DNA of 11,181 nt from an uncultured Oscillibacter sp. (GCA_948902155.1 CAQVQZ010000059.1:1-11181), one strand, 5' to 3'. Numbered from the stretch's first letter, positions 1 through 6,392 are shown. The notes: generated by a model from the sequence alone, not told the origin. Made by a program: numbers and translations.

Positions 1-310
1 TGGCGCTGTCCCGGGCCTGCTGGCGGGTCAGCCGGGCGGAGGCGAAGTAGTCCGAGCCGGTGTAGACCGCCCCCTCGTCCTCGGCGGCGGCGTCCTCCGC
101 CGGTTCGCCGTCCTTCGCTTCCTCCGGGGAAGCGTCCTCTTTCTTCTCCCCATCGGCTCCCTGGCCGGAAACCAGCTGGGCCTCGCCCAGCAGCTTTCCG
201 GAGGCGTCCTGCGCCTCCTGCCCGGTGTACTTCCAGTTCAGCGCCACCGCCGAGCACACCAGCACCGCCATCACGGCCACCACCGCGTTCCTCTTCCATC
301 TCGCGCTCAT
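1..310 (-). CDS. spoIIIAH: SpoIIIAH, N-terminal part (cut by window edge)
   Basis: Mother-cell membrane protein. In known systems its outer domain binds forespore SpoIIQ across the intermembrane space and builds the ring of the feeding channel. The ATG at 310 follows AGGAGG at good spacing, 23 bases after the spoIIIAG stop. The 103 residues visible are a short basic N-terminus (SARWKRN), one membrane helix at about 8-25, an acidic Glu/Asp/Ala-rich linker at about 50-80, and the motif YFASARLTRQQARD at 88-101, which closely resembles the start of the conserved SpoIIIAH domain (YF-x-x-x-R-x-x-R-x-x-A-R). The ring-building C-terminal domain lies beyond base 1, so total length is unknown (the B. 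subtilis protein is 218 aa). It is the last gene of the locus, as in other spore formers. Identity is supported by motif and position. Confidence 0.93.
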   Translation of the reverse strand, partial: MSARWKRNAVVAVMAVLVCSAVALNWKYTGQEAQDASGKLLGEAQLVSGQGADGEKKEDASPEEAKDGEPAEDAAAEDEGAVYTGSDYFASARLTRQQARDSA

Positions 311-333
311 AGGTCTTTTCCTCCTCCAAATAA

Positions 334-858
334 TCACTGCCATTTTGCCACCGTGATCCGATCTGCGGGCAGTCCGGTGAGGGCGGACACCGCCTCCGTC
401 ACCGCCAGCCGCACCTCCGCGCTGCCGCCGCCCTGGCAGACCACCAGGGCTCCCCGGTAGGTGGGATAGGTCTGCCGCACCACCACCGTCTCGTCCCCGG
501 ACCCGCCGTCCACCAGCACCGCCTCCGATCTGCGGGAGTAGTCCTCCGGCGCGGCGGTGTCGCCGCTGTAGCTGAGCTGGGTATTCTGGGCCAGCTGCCG
601 CTCCCCGTCGGAGTCCACCGTCAGCATCACCTTCACCTGCCCCACGCCGTCCATGGCCGCCAGAATGTCCTCCATCTCCGTCTGAACGGTCTTGAGGTCC
701 CAGCCGCTCCGGGCCGCCGGGGCGGAGGGCTTCTCCCCGAGGCCCTCCGCGCCGCCAATCCCCGGCCATAACAGCAGTCCCGCGCCGATCAGCGCCACCA
801 GCGCCGCGTACTTGTATCTGTTCCATATCTTTCGCGCTCCTTCAGTTTTTTCCTTCAT
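334..858 (-). CDS. spoIIIAG: SpoIIIAG, stage III sporulation ring protein
   Basis: Component of the SpoIIIA-SpoIIQ channel. In B. subtilis it forms a large ring in the space between mother cell and forespore. The protein is 174 aa: a basic N-terminus, one membrane helix at about 17-35 (YKYAALVALIGAGLLLWPG), then an outer domain beginning near residue 60 with the pattern DILAAMDGVGQVKVMLTV, characteristic of the ring-building fold of this family. I chose the ATG at 858, preceded by GGAGAGGCAGG. The longer frame opens with a TTG at 888 and adds ten arginine-rich residues that do not look native. With this start the gene overlaps spoIIIAF by 17 bases. It is shorter than B. subtilis SpoIIIAG (229 aa), mainly in the middle of the outer domain. 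Confidence 0.93.
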   Translation of the reverse strand: MKEKTEGARKIWNRYKYAALVALIGAGLLLWPGIGGAEGLGEKPSAPAARSGWDLKTVQTEMEDILAAMDGVGQVKVMLTVDSDGERQLAQNTQLSYSGDTAAPEDYSRRSEAVLVDGGSGDETVVVRQTYPTYRGALVVCQGGGSAEVRLAVTEAVSALTGLPADRITVAKWQ

Positions 859-1321
859 GCCAAACCTGCCTCTCCGCCGGAATTCCAAGCTCCCCCGCGA
901 TCCAGTCCGCCAGCTCCCGGGAATAAGGGCCCGTCAGGTCCGCCGAGGCCGGAAGCGGAGTTCCGTCCGCCCCCGGCTCCGTCTCCACCCGGGCCGTTAT
1001 CCCAAGACCCAGCGCGTCCGCTTTGTCCGATATATATGCCGCGGTCCGCCCGGCTATGATTGCCGCCATCTCTTCTTTTCCTGCGGCGTCCAGCTCCGCC
1101 GCCCGGTCGGCAATGGCTTCCTCATAGCCGGAGAAGTCCAGCCGCAGCCGCTCCAGGTCCGTTTTCAGCACCGGCTGGAGCAGGGCCGCCAGCAGCAGCA
1201 GCCCTCCCGTGAAGCCGGAGATTTTCCGGAGGGTTCCCTCCGGCACCAGGGTTTGAACCACCGTCAGCATCAGCGTCACCGCCGCGATGGAGGTGAGCCA
1301 GCTCCGCACCGCCCCGATCAT
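842..1321 (-). CDS. spoIIIAF: SpoIIIAF, stage III sporulation membrane protein
   Basis: Mother-cell membrane subunit of the SpoIIIA complex, with a soluble domain of the ring-building type in some studied members. The 159-aa protein starts MIGAVRSWLTS. It has two N-terminal membrane helices at about 7-25 and 35-52, then a helical soluble domain ending in the segment GIPAERQVWHEGKN. The start at 1321 gives the classic ATGA overlap with the spoIIIAE stop (1318-1320). An in-frame upstream extension to 1435 lies wholly within spoIIIAE and gives an Arg/Gly-rich, unlikely N-terminus. The Shine-Dalgarno site is weak (GGCGGTGA), which fits translation coupled to spoIIIAE. It is shorter than the 206-aa B. 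subtilis protein. Family assignment rests on the two-helix layout and on position between AE and AG. Confidence 0.9.
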   Translation of the reverse strand: MIGAVRSWLTSIAAVTLMLTVVQTLVPEGTLRKISGFTGGLLLLAALLQPVLKTDLERLRLDFSGYEEAIADRAAELDAAGKEEMAAIIAGRTAAYISDKADALGLGITARVETEPGADGTPLPASADLTGPYSRELADWIAGELGIPAERQVWHEGKN

Positions 1322-2394
1322 GGCGTCACCGCCGCCACGGAAGTAAGCACCGACACCAGCAGCAGCAGCGCGCAGCTTCCCGTCATGCCCAGCACCAGGC
1401 CGAAGGCCCCGCCCAGGCCGTCGATGAGCTTGCAAAGCTCCGGGGCCCCCACCGCCGCCGCCAGGAACGCGGAGAGCTTGTACAGCAGGTACTGCACCCC
1501 CAGCTGCAAAAACGGGTAGGCGCAGGCCGCCAGAATCGCCAGCATGCCAAATATGCCGATGGTGTTTTTCAGCATCCCCGCCCCGGCCAGAACGGTCTCC
1601 GCCGCCTCGGCGATGATGCCCCCCACCACCGGAACCGCGCCGGAAATGGCCGCCTTCGCCACCTTCACCGACGCCCCGTCCGCCGCCCCGGCGATCACCC
1701 GGACCGTGGATAAATACACCGTAAACAGCAGAAGCGACGAGGTCAAAAGCCAGGTGACGGTTTTTTTCAGCCCCTCAGCAATGGCCCCCAGCCGGTTCTC
1801 CGGCAGGCACGCCCCCGCCGCCAGGGCTCCGATGTACAGATAAACCAGGGGAATCAGCAGCCCGTCGATGAGCTCCATCAAAAGGTCCGCGAGAAAGACG
1901 GTGGTCACCTGCTGAAACGTGGCCGTAGTGGCCGCGCCGGAGGCCGCCGTAGCCGCCGCCAGAGTGGGTAGCAGGGCCTTGGAGAAGACGTTCAGCTCCC
2001 GGATGGTCTCCGCCCCCAGGCCGATAAGATCCTCCAGGCTCCCCGCTGTCAGCAGTGTAACCGCCAGGGCCCCGGCCATGGGGAGGAAGGCCGCTTTTCC
2101 CTCCCCGGTTCCCCGGGCGAAGCCGTCCACCGCGCCGCAGGCCACCGCCACCAGCAGAATGGATGCCGCGCCCCGGAGGCGCTGGCGCAGAACGGACCGG
2201 ACCTCCCCGGATATGCGTTCCGCAATTCCCGCCAGCCCTCGGGAAAAGCCCCCGGGGCCGGAGAAATCCCCGGCTTCCAGCATGTCCTCCGCCGCCTCCG
2301 GCAGCGCCGCCGCCAAATCCTCCGGAAGCTCCGCCGCCCGGGCCTCCACCGTCAGGGCCAGGAAAAGGAACAGCAAACAAATCCAACGCTTCAT
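1318..2394 (-). CDS. spoIIIAE: SpoIIIAE, polytopic stage III sporulation protein
   Basis: Multi-spanning mother-cell membrane protein of the SpoIIIA channel; it resembles a permease and is proposed to form part of the export base. The 358-aa product begins MKRWICLLFLFLALTVEARA, a convincing signal peptide. About 70 soluble residues follow, then a series of membrane helices, the first near 75-95, with clear conserved-looking segments such as TATFQQVTTVFLADLLMELI and GAVPVVGGIIAEAAETVL. The ATG at 2394 overlaps the spoIIIAD stop (ATGA) and has GGAG eight bases upstream. The same frame stays open up to 2814, but that extension is the shadow of spoIIIAD. It is slightly shorter than the B. subtilis protein (399 aa). 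Confidence 0.94.
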   Translation of the reverse strand: MKRWICLLFLFLALTVEARAAELPEDLAAALPEAAEDMLEAGDFSGPGGFSRGLAGIAERISGEVRSVLRQRLRGAASILLVAVACGAVDGFARGTGEGKAAFLPMAGALAVTLLTAGSLEDLIGLGAETIRELNVFSKALLPTLAAATAASGAATTATFQQVTTVFLADLLMELIDGLLIPLVYLYIGALAAGACLPENRLGAIAEGLKKTVTWLLTSSLLLFTVYLSTVRVIAGAADGASVKVAKAAISGAVPVVGGIIAEAAETVLAGAGMLKNTIGIFGMLAILAACAYPFLQLGVQYLLYKLSAFLAAAVGAPELCKLIDGLGGAFGLVLGMTGSCALLLLVSVLTSVAAVTP

Positions 2395-2780
2395 CGCATC
2401 AGCTCCATCAGCAGCGCCAGCACCGCCCGCAGCAGGGGCAGGGCGGCAATCAGGGCGCAGACCGCCCCCGCCGTTTCCACCACCGAGGCCAGGGCCGACT
2501 CCCCCGCGTCCCGGCACAGGCTTCCCCCCAGCTTCACCACCAGGGCGATGCCCACGGTTTTGTACAGGGGAATAAACAGTTCCCGGGACAGTCCGCTCTC
2601 CTCCACCAGCTCCCCCAAAAAGTTCATCAGCAGCTCCAGGCTTCCCGCCAGGGAGAGAAGCACCGCTGCCGCCGCGCCCAACGTCAGCAGCAATGCCGCC
2701 TCCGGGCTCCCCCGCCGCACCACCAGGGCCAAAAGCGACGCCGCGACGCACAGCGCCGCCGCCTGCACCGAGAGCTCCAC
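2391..2780 (-). CDS. spoIIIAD: SpoIIIAD, small sporulation membrane protein
   Basis: Small integral membrane component of the SpoIIIA complex, related to SpoIIIAC. The 129-aa protein is almost wholly hydrophobic, with about four helices. The central segment FIPLYKTVGIALVVKLGGSLCRDAGESALASVVETAG is the family's conserved stretch, including the small charged loop (CRDAGESALAS). The start is a GTG at 2780, only 2 bases after the spoIIIAC stop, and no good Shine-Dalgarno site is visible, so it is probably translated by coupling. The stop overlaps the ATG of spoIIIAE. Length matches the B. subtilis homologue (133 aa). Its exact biochemical role is not established in the family. Confidence 0.93.
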   Translation of the reverse strand: MELSVQAAALCVAASLLALVVRRGSPEAALLLTLGAAAAVLLSLAGSLELLMNFLGELVEESGLSRELFIPLYKTVGIALVVKLGGSLCRDAGESALASVVETAGAVCALIAALPLLRAVLALLMELMR

Positions 2781-2782
2781 GG

Positions 2783-2977
2783 CTAAAAGTTGAACAAGGT
2801 CTTGATGAGGTCAAAGAGGTCGCTGATCTCCTGGACCATCATCATTAAGACGACCACCAGTCCCGCCAGGGTCGTCATCATGGCCTGCTCCTCCCGGCCG
2901 GAGCGGACCAGAAGCTGGTTCAGCACCGCCACCAGGATTCCGATGGCGGCGATCTTGAAAATCAAATCCACATCCAT
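2783..2977 (-). CDS. spoIIIAC: SpoIIIAC, small sporulation membrane protein
   Basis: A 64-aa two-helix membrane protein of the SpoIIIA locus. It begins MDVDLIFKIAAIGILVAVLN and ends with DLFDLIKTLFNF, matching the B. subtilis layout (68 aa, VDVNIIFQIAGVGIVVAFL ... DDLFKKIKAVF). Helices are at about 6-23 and 35-52, joined by a charged loop (RSGREEQA). The ATG at 2977 is preceded by AGAGG, 12 bases after the spoIIIAB stop. The family is needed for forespore sigma-G activity in B. subtilis. The assignment is safe because of the strong local sequence match and gene order. Confidence 0.94.
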   Translation of the reverse strand: MDVDLIFKIAAIGILVAVLNQLLVRSGREEQAMMTTLAGLVVVLMMMVQEISDLFDLIKTLFNF

Positions 2978-2989
2978 GCGTTCGTACCT

Positions 2990-3487
2990 CTACAGCAGCA
3001 AGATCACCAGCAGCGCCGCGGCGGAAAACCACAGCGCCGCCGCCCGTTTTTCCCGTTCCGGCCGCGCCCGCTCCGCCTCTCCGGCGCTGTTTTCCAGGGT
3101 TTGGCTGACATGGGAAACTGCTTTACACACCTTCTCCTCGTCCCCTTGCAGGTCATAGGCCAGGGAGGCGATTGCCGTCCGCTCCCTCCGGCCCAGGGGC
3201 AGCGCCTCCGCCTGGGCCCGCCAGACCTGGGCCAGGCCCTCCCCCCTGCCCGCCGCCAGAGAAACCGCCTCAAAAAAGGCGGAAGCCGCCCCGCCGCAGT
3301 CCTCCGCGAGGCTGCCCAGCAGCGCGGGCAGGGGCGTCCGGGCCATGCGGACCTCCTCCGCCATCCGGCGGAAGGCCCGCTGGAGGTCGCTCAGGACTTC
3401 CCGCTCCCGGCGGCGCTCCATCCGCTGGAGCTGCCAGGCCAGCGCGCCGCCCGCCGCCACCAGCAGGCTCCCCAGCAGCTTCACCAT
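2990..3487 (-). CDS. spoIIIAB: SpoIIIAB, stage III sporulation protein
   Basis: Mother-cell membrane protein of the SpoIIIA complex whose helical cytoplasmic domain resembles type II secretion GspF-like domains. The 165-aa product opens with MVKLLGSLLVAAGGALAW, a membrane helix. An alpha-helical region rich in Arg, Glu and Leu follows, containing the family pattern LQRAFRRMAEEVRMARTPLPALL. The protein closes with a second helix, AALWFSAAALLVILLL. The B. subtilis protein (171 aa) has the same two-helix frame and the same HTPL/RTPL signature. The ATG at 3487 overlaps the end of spoIIIAA by 7 bases (ATGGTGA), so it is coupled to the ATPase gene. Confidence is high from motif, length and order. 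Confidence 0.94.
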   Translation of the reverse strand: MVKLLGSLLVAAGGALAWQLQRMERRREREVLSDLQRAFRRMAEEVRMARTPLPALLGSLAEDCGGAASAFFEAVSLAAGRGEGLAQVWRAQAEALPLGRRERTAIASLAYDLQGDEEKVCKAVSHVSQTLENSAGEAERARPEREKRAAALWFSAAALLVILLL

Positions 3488-4395
3488 GGCAGCTCCTCCA
3501 ATTCATAGGCCCGTCCCGTTTCCCCCCGCAGGATGCGCACCGCCAGCCGGAACACCTGGTTCTCCAGCAATTGGCGGTAGAGGGGCTTTTGCAGCAGCTC
3601 CGCCGTATCGGCGGCGTGGATGGTGGCCAGCAGCCCCACGCCGCAGCCCGCCGCCAGATTCACGGCGGCAAGGTCCTCCCGGACGGTGATCTCGTCCACG
3701 GCGATGATCTGGGGATTCATGGCCCGGAGCACGATGGGGATGCCCAGGGCCTTGGGGCAGGCGTCCAGCACGTCGGTATGGGGCCCCACGTCCATCTGGG
3801 GCCGTCCCCGGTGGACCACCGCCACCTCCCCCCGCTCGTCGATGAGGGCCACCCGCTGGGGCGGCGTTCCCGCCCCGCCCTCGGAGAGCAGCCGGACCAC
3901 GTCCCGGAGGAGCGTAGTCTTCCCGCCCCCCGGCGGGGATAAGAGCAAGGTGCTTTGAAACACGCCGTCCCGGAACAGCTTCGGGACGATGGCCTCCCCG
4001 ATTCCCTTCCGCTCCCTGGCGATGCGGATGACCGCCGAGGAGAGGTTTTTCAGGTTGGCGTTCGCCCCGTCCTTCATCACCGCCGTGCCGCACAGCCCCA
4101 CCCGGAAGCCCCCCCGGACCGGCAGAAAGCCCTCCCGGATGGTCTCCGCCGCCGCGTAGCGGGAAAATTCCGTGGCAATGTCGCACAGGGTCTCCAGCTC
4201 CTCCGGCTCCGCCTGGACCTCCAGCGGCAGCTCCCCCGTGGGCAGCAGCACGGTCACCGGCCGTCCGGCCCGGAGGCGGATCTCCTCCGCTGCGGCCTTT
4301 TCCCCCTCGGACAGCCCCAGCGCCGCCGTCCGCAGGCGGCTGGGGAGGATGGCGGCGGCTTGTTCATAGCGCGCCGCGCGTTCGTTTTTTTGCAA
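3481..4395 (-). CDS. spoIIIAA: SpoIIIAA, secretion-type ATPase of the SpoIIIA channel
   Basis: Cytoplasmic AAA+/secretion-type ATPase thought to power or assemble the mother cell-forespore channel. Using a TTG start at 4395 the protein is 304 aa, close to the 307 aa of B. subtilis. Walker A is SPPGGGKTT at about 153-161, followed by LLRD. IDERGEVA lies at 185-192, Walker B is IIAVDEI at 230-236, and LATIHA is near 256-261. The N-terminal region (EIRLRAGRPVTV; FRVGLCG) is also typical of the family. The TTG is preceded by AAAGGGGGAA at 8 bases. A GTG at 4446 in the same frame lies inside the likely promoter and would add 17 unconserved residues (GRALIEWSNQRKGEPP). It is the first gene of the locus, so its leader should carry the mother-cell promoter. 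Confidence 0.94.
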   Translation of the reverse strand: MQKNERAARYEQAAAILPSRLRTAALGLSEGEKAAAEEIRLRAGRPVTVLLPTGELPLEVQAEPEELETLCDIATEFSRYAAAETIREGFLPVRGGFRVGLCGTAVMKDGANANLKNLSSAVIRIARERKGIGEAIVPKLFRDGVFQSTLLLSPPGGGKTTLLRDVVRLLSEGGAGTPPQRVALIDERGEVAVVHRGRPQMDVGPHTDVLDACPKALGIPIVLRAMNPQIIAVDEITVREDLAAVNLAAGCGVGLLATIHAADTAELLQKPLYRQLLENQVFRLAVRILRGETGRAYELEELPW

Positions 4396-4444
4396 GGGAG
4401 GTTCCCCCTTTCTTTGGTTACTCCACTCTATGAGGGCCCGTCCC

Positions 4445-4473
4445 ACTCTATGCCGGGTTTGTCCAAAAAATTT
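4445..4473 (-). promoter_or_regulatory. candidate sigma-E-type promoter of the spoIIIA operon
   Basis: spoIIIA operons are transcribed by mother-cell sigma-E in studied spore formers. On the minus strand, AAATTTT (4473-4467) is followed after 14 bases by CATAGAGT (4452-4445). This resembles the sigma-E pattern of an ATATT-like -35 and CATACAnT at -10. The -10 fits well (CATA-A-T); the -35 is a weaker match. A second CATAGAGT copy lies 20 bases nearer the gene (4432-4425), without an equivalent -35. The TTG start of spoIIIAA is about 50 bases downstream. This is inference from pattern and family knowledge; the transcript start cannot be read from the sequence. Confidence 0.4.
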
Positions 4474-4486
4474 ATGGAAAGTGTGC

Positions 4487-4515
4487 TTGACATTTTAGTA
4501 CCTTAGGAGTATCCT
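4487..4515 (+). promoter_or_regulatory. sigma-A-type promoter for the XRE/membrane-protein pair
   Basis: TTGACA (4487-4492), a 17-base spacer and TATCCT (4510-4515) make a good vegetative promoter pointing at the XRE gene 51 bases downstream. The -10 hexamer lies inside a palindrome (4503-4517), so a bound repressor would block it. It points away from the spoIIIA promoter on the other strand. Confidence 0.75.
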
Positions 4516-4517
4516 AA
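4503..4517. promoter_or_regulatory. palindromic operator candidate over the -10 box
   Basis: TTAGGA-GTA-TCCTAA is a perfect 6-bp inverted repeat with a 3-base centre, overlapping the -10 hexamer at 4510-4515. Flanking bases extend the partial symmetry (TTTAG at 4494-4498 against CTAAA at 4514-4518). Small XRE regulators commonly repress their own promoter from such sites; that this one does so is inference. Confidence 0.5.
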
Positions 4518-4526
4518 AGACAACAT

Positions 4527-4546
4527 ATGGAAAGCAGACTTTCCAT
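4527..4546. promoter_or_regulatory. 8-bp inverted repeat in the XRE leader
   Basis: ATGGAAAG-CAGA-CTTTCCAT is a perfect inverted repeat with a 4-base centre, lying between the promoter and the Shine-Dalgarno site of the XRE gene. It could be a second operator or an RNA hairpin near the 5' end of the transcript. The same half-site, ATGGAAAG, occurs alone at 4474-4481, next to the candidate spoIIIA -35, which favours a protein-binding role. Confidence 0.45.
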
Positions 4547-4566
4547 CCGCTGAAAGGAGGTCTTCC

Positions 4567-4770
4567 ATGAAAAACCGTCTGGAGGAGTTGCGGAAGGCCC
4601 GGGGTCTGCGGCAGGAGGAGCTGGCGGAGGCCCTGGAGGTCTCCCGGCAGACCATCGGGTCGTTGGAAAACGGACGGTACAACCCGTCCATCCTGCTGGC
4701 CTTCAAGCTGTCCCGGTACTTCGGGGTGCCCATCGAAGATATCTTTATCTATGAGGAGGAACCGTCATGA
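4567..4770 (+). CDS. small XRE-family transcriptional regulator
   Basis: A 67-aa DNA-binding protein made almost entirely of one Cro/C1-type helix-turn-helix. The characteristic stretch runs from RQEELAEALEVSRQTIGSLE (about 15-34) into NGRYNPS, and the tail KLSRYFGVPIEDIFIYEE is typical of short stand-alone XRE repressors. The ATG at 4567 has a near-perfect AAAGGAGG six bases upstream. It overlaps the next gene by 4 bases (ATGA). Small XRE proteins paired with a multi-helix membrane protein are a common two-gene arrangement in Firmicutes; the signal and targets are generally unknown. Self-repression through the nearby palindromes is likely but inferred. It has no effector domain, so any response must come from another partner or from its own dimerisation. 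Confidence 0.93.
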   Translation: MKNRLEELRKARGLRQEELAEALEVSRQTIGSLENGRYNPSILLAFKLSRYFGVPIEDIFIYEEEPS

Positions 4771-5183
4771 AGGGCAAAAAAACCTTGTACATCGCTTTTA
4801 TTATCGTGGGACTCTGCTTTGCCGCCGCGTCGCTGATTCTATGGGAGGCAATTCCCAACAGCCTGGGCGGCACGCTGATGGGCTCCGGCAGCGGCATGGC
4901 GGCTATCGGGCTGACGCAGCTGCTGATGCTGCGCCTGGACCAAAAGGACCCGGCCCTGGCCCGGAGGAAGGAGATCGAAGTCAACGACGAGCGGAACGTG
5001 GCCATCCGCCGCCGGGCCAAGGCCCTGTCCGGGGATGTGCTGCAATGGGCCGTCATGGTGGCGGCGTGGGTGTCCCTGGGGTTTGACGCGCCGCTTTGGG
5101 TGACTGCGGCGGCGATTGGGGTTTTTGTTGCGAAGAGCGCCTTGGAGGTTTATTTGGTGGTGCGGTATCAGCGGGAGATGTGA
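4767..5183 (+). CDS. four-helix membrane protein partnered with XRE regulator
   Basis: A 138-aa integral membrane protein of unknown function. It has two hydrophobic helices at about 6-25 and 33-54, a charged cytoplasmic loop at about 56-85 carrying RRKEIEVNDERNVAIRRRAK, and two further helices at about 90-108 and 110-132. The NDER-N-x-x-I-R-x-R-A-K loop resembles that of small membrane proteins (DUF2178-like group) found next to XRE regulators in Firmicutes; I give this from memory of the pattern. The start follows AGGAGGA and overlaps the XRE stop, so the two are co-transcribed and coupled. It may modulate the regulator or respond to membrane stress, but nothing in the sequence shows a reaction. 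The stop at 5181-5183 abuts a GC-rich hairpin array. Confidence 0.85.
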   Translation: MKGKKTLYIAFIIVGLCFAAASLILWEAIPNSLGGTLMGSGSGMAAIGLTQLLMLRLDQKDPALARRKEIEVNDERNVAIRRRAKALSGDVLQWAVMVAAWVSLGFDAPLWVTAAAIGVFVAKSALEVYLVVRYQREM

Positions 5184-5184
5184 G

Positions 5185-5263
5185 CCAGGGGCGCTGCCCC
5201 TCCGGTCCCCGCCAGGGGCCCTGCCCCTGGACCCCGGCAGGGGCGGGCCGCCCCTGCACCCGG
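5185..5263. repeat. three GC-rich hairpins of a REP-like repeat
   Basis: Three similar palindromes occur at intervals of about 25 bases: AGGGGC-GCT-GCCCCT (5187-5201), CCAGGGGC-CCT-GCCCCTGG (5212-5230) and CAGGGGC-GGGCC-GCCCCTG (5238-5256). They are linked by CCGGTCCCCG / GACCCCGG spacers. The block begins right after the membrane-protein stop codon. Such CAGGGGC/GCCCCTG blocks look like a dispersed intergenic element; whether it recurs in this genome cannot be seen here. It could also stabilise the 3' end of the upstream mRNA. Confidence 0.6.
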
Positions 5264-5265
5264 CA

Positions 5266-5305
5266 GCAAAAGGAGCGCCCGTCGTCAGACAGGCGCTCCT
5301 TTTGC
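5266..5305. terminator. bidirectional terminator between convergent genes
   Basis: A perfect 14-bp stem, GCAAAAGGAGCGCC (5266-5279) with GGCGCTCCTTTTGC (5292-5305), encloses a 12-base loop. Both arms carry the A/T run needed for termination in either direction. It lies 8 bases past the stop of the DUF4179-type gene and downstream of the XRE/membrane pair, so it serves both operons. A T-rich stretch follows on the plus strand. Confidence 0.85.
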
Positions 5306-5312
5306 GATTGGT

Positions 5313-6389
5313 TTATTTTTTCGGCTTTTCCAGCGGGATCACCACGTCGCCAAAGCGGATGGATTCCACCTTGGAGAGGTCGACGGGGAAATCCCAGGAA
5401 CCTCTTACCTGCGGGTCGCTGGTGTCCCGCCCGGAGTCATGTCCTTCGAGGGTCATGCCGCCTGTCAGCAGGAGAACCGGCAATTCCCGGTCATAATCAT
5501 AATTTTCATGGTATCCCACAAGCTCTTCAGGCAAGAGATAGCTGTAGCCGGTGGAGGTTACCCGGATGTCCCGGATATCCATCATCTCCTCGCTGAAAGC
5601 CATTTCGCTGCCGCTTTCGCCCCACTCCCATTTCGTGCAGGGTACATGGGCGTTTTTCGCTGTCAGGACCGGCTGGTCTTTCAAAGGCTCCAGCGTAAAG
5701 GGCAGAATCCATGTTCCCTCCAGATCGGCGGACACCAGAACTCCCTCGGGATATGTGCCCGGCGGAACGGGGTTTTCATCCCGCAGCTCAATATCTTCAA
5801 ACTGCAGCTCCAGGTCGCCGCCCTCCAGGAAATCAACGCCCATGGGCGCGTCGATCCAATATAGGAAAATCTGCGTCCCATCCTCCGTGACGCCCACGGA
5901 TTTTGTTTGACTAGAAAAAATCATCGGGCCTTCCGAGACCTTTTCGATCGGTCCCCCCGCAATTCTTTCGCGCATGAAGTTCCATTTGCCCGTCAGCCGC
6001 TCTCCCTTAATTTTGAGCAGCAGACAGAGATTACCCTCTCCTGGGGTGACAGAGTCTAGGGTAACACTGACACCGTTCGCGGTCGCCGTAACCCCCACCG
6101 GCTGGACCAGGCTCTCGATAATCTCGCTCTGCTCCTTGGGCATCTCCTCTTGGCCCCCGGCCTCGGTCCACTGCTTCCCAAACCACTCCTGCAACGTCTC
6201 CGGCACGCCGATGACCGCCGCCAGGGCCGTCCCGGCCAGAATGACGGCCAGCGCCGCCGCCACGATAAACGATACGGACAGCTTCCGCACCACTTGGTTC
6301 CTCTCCTGCTTCGTCATATTCATGACCTCCTTTTGTAATCGTCCGGAGGCATGGACCTCGTCAAACATCTCCCGATACTGCGTTTTCAA
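5313..6389 (-). CDS. DUF4179-type membrane anti-sigma factor
   Basis: A 358-aa single-pass membrane protein, probably holding the neighbouring sigma factor inactive. The N-terminal 35 residues are cytoplasmic and carry MFDEVHASGRLQKEVMNM, the conserved start of this family. A membrane helix follows at about 39-60 (VSFIVAAALAVILAGTALAAV), then a roughly 300-residue outer domain rich in beta-type segments, including LDSVTPGEGNLCLLLKIKG. The chosen start is a TTG at 6389 with GGAGGAGGTG upstream. It lies 3 bases after the sigma-factor stop, so the two are coupled; ATGs further in (6368, 6320) would remove the conserved part. The signal sensed by the outer domain is unknown. The anti-sigma role is inferred from family and gene order; no catalytic motif is evident. 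A shared terminator follows. Confidence 0.85.
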   Translation of the reverse strand: MKTQYREMFDEVHASGRLQKEVMNMTKQERNQVVRKLSVSFIVAAALAVILAGTALAAVIGVPETLQEWFGKQWTEAGGQEEMPKEQSEIIESLVQPVGVTATANGVSVTLDSVTPGEGNLCLLLKIKGERLTGKWNFMRERIAGGPIEKVSEGPMIFSSQTKSVGVTEDGTQIFLYWIDAPMGVDFLEGGDLELQFEDIELRDENPVPPGTYPEGVLVSADLEGTWILPFTLEPLKDQPVLTAKNAHVPCTKWEWGESGSEMAFSEEMMDIRDIRVTSTGYSYLLPEELVGYHENYDYDRELPVLLLTGGMTLEGHDSGRDTSDPQVRGSWDFPVDLSKVESIRFGDVVIPLEKPKK

Positions 6390-6392
6390 GGC

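Noticed and set aside
2395..2814. N-terminal extension of the spoIIIAE frame into spoIIIAD
   Set aside because: Gly/Arg-rich product opposed by the well-supported spoIIIAD reading. The ATG at 2394 with signal peptide and ATGA overlap is the true start.
4396..4446. GTG start at 4446 for spoIIIAA
   Set aside because: It would begin inside the candidate promoter and add unconserved residues. The TTG at 4395 has a good ribosome site and gives the family's usual length.
5185..5263. CRISPR-like array
   Set aside because: Units are only three self-complementary hairpins of about 15-19 bases with near-identical short spacers; there are no unique spacers or cas genes.
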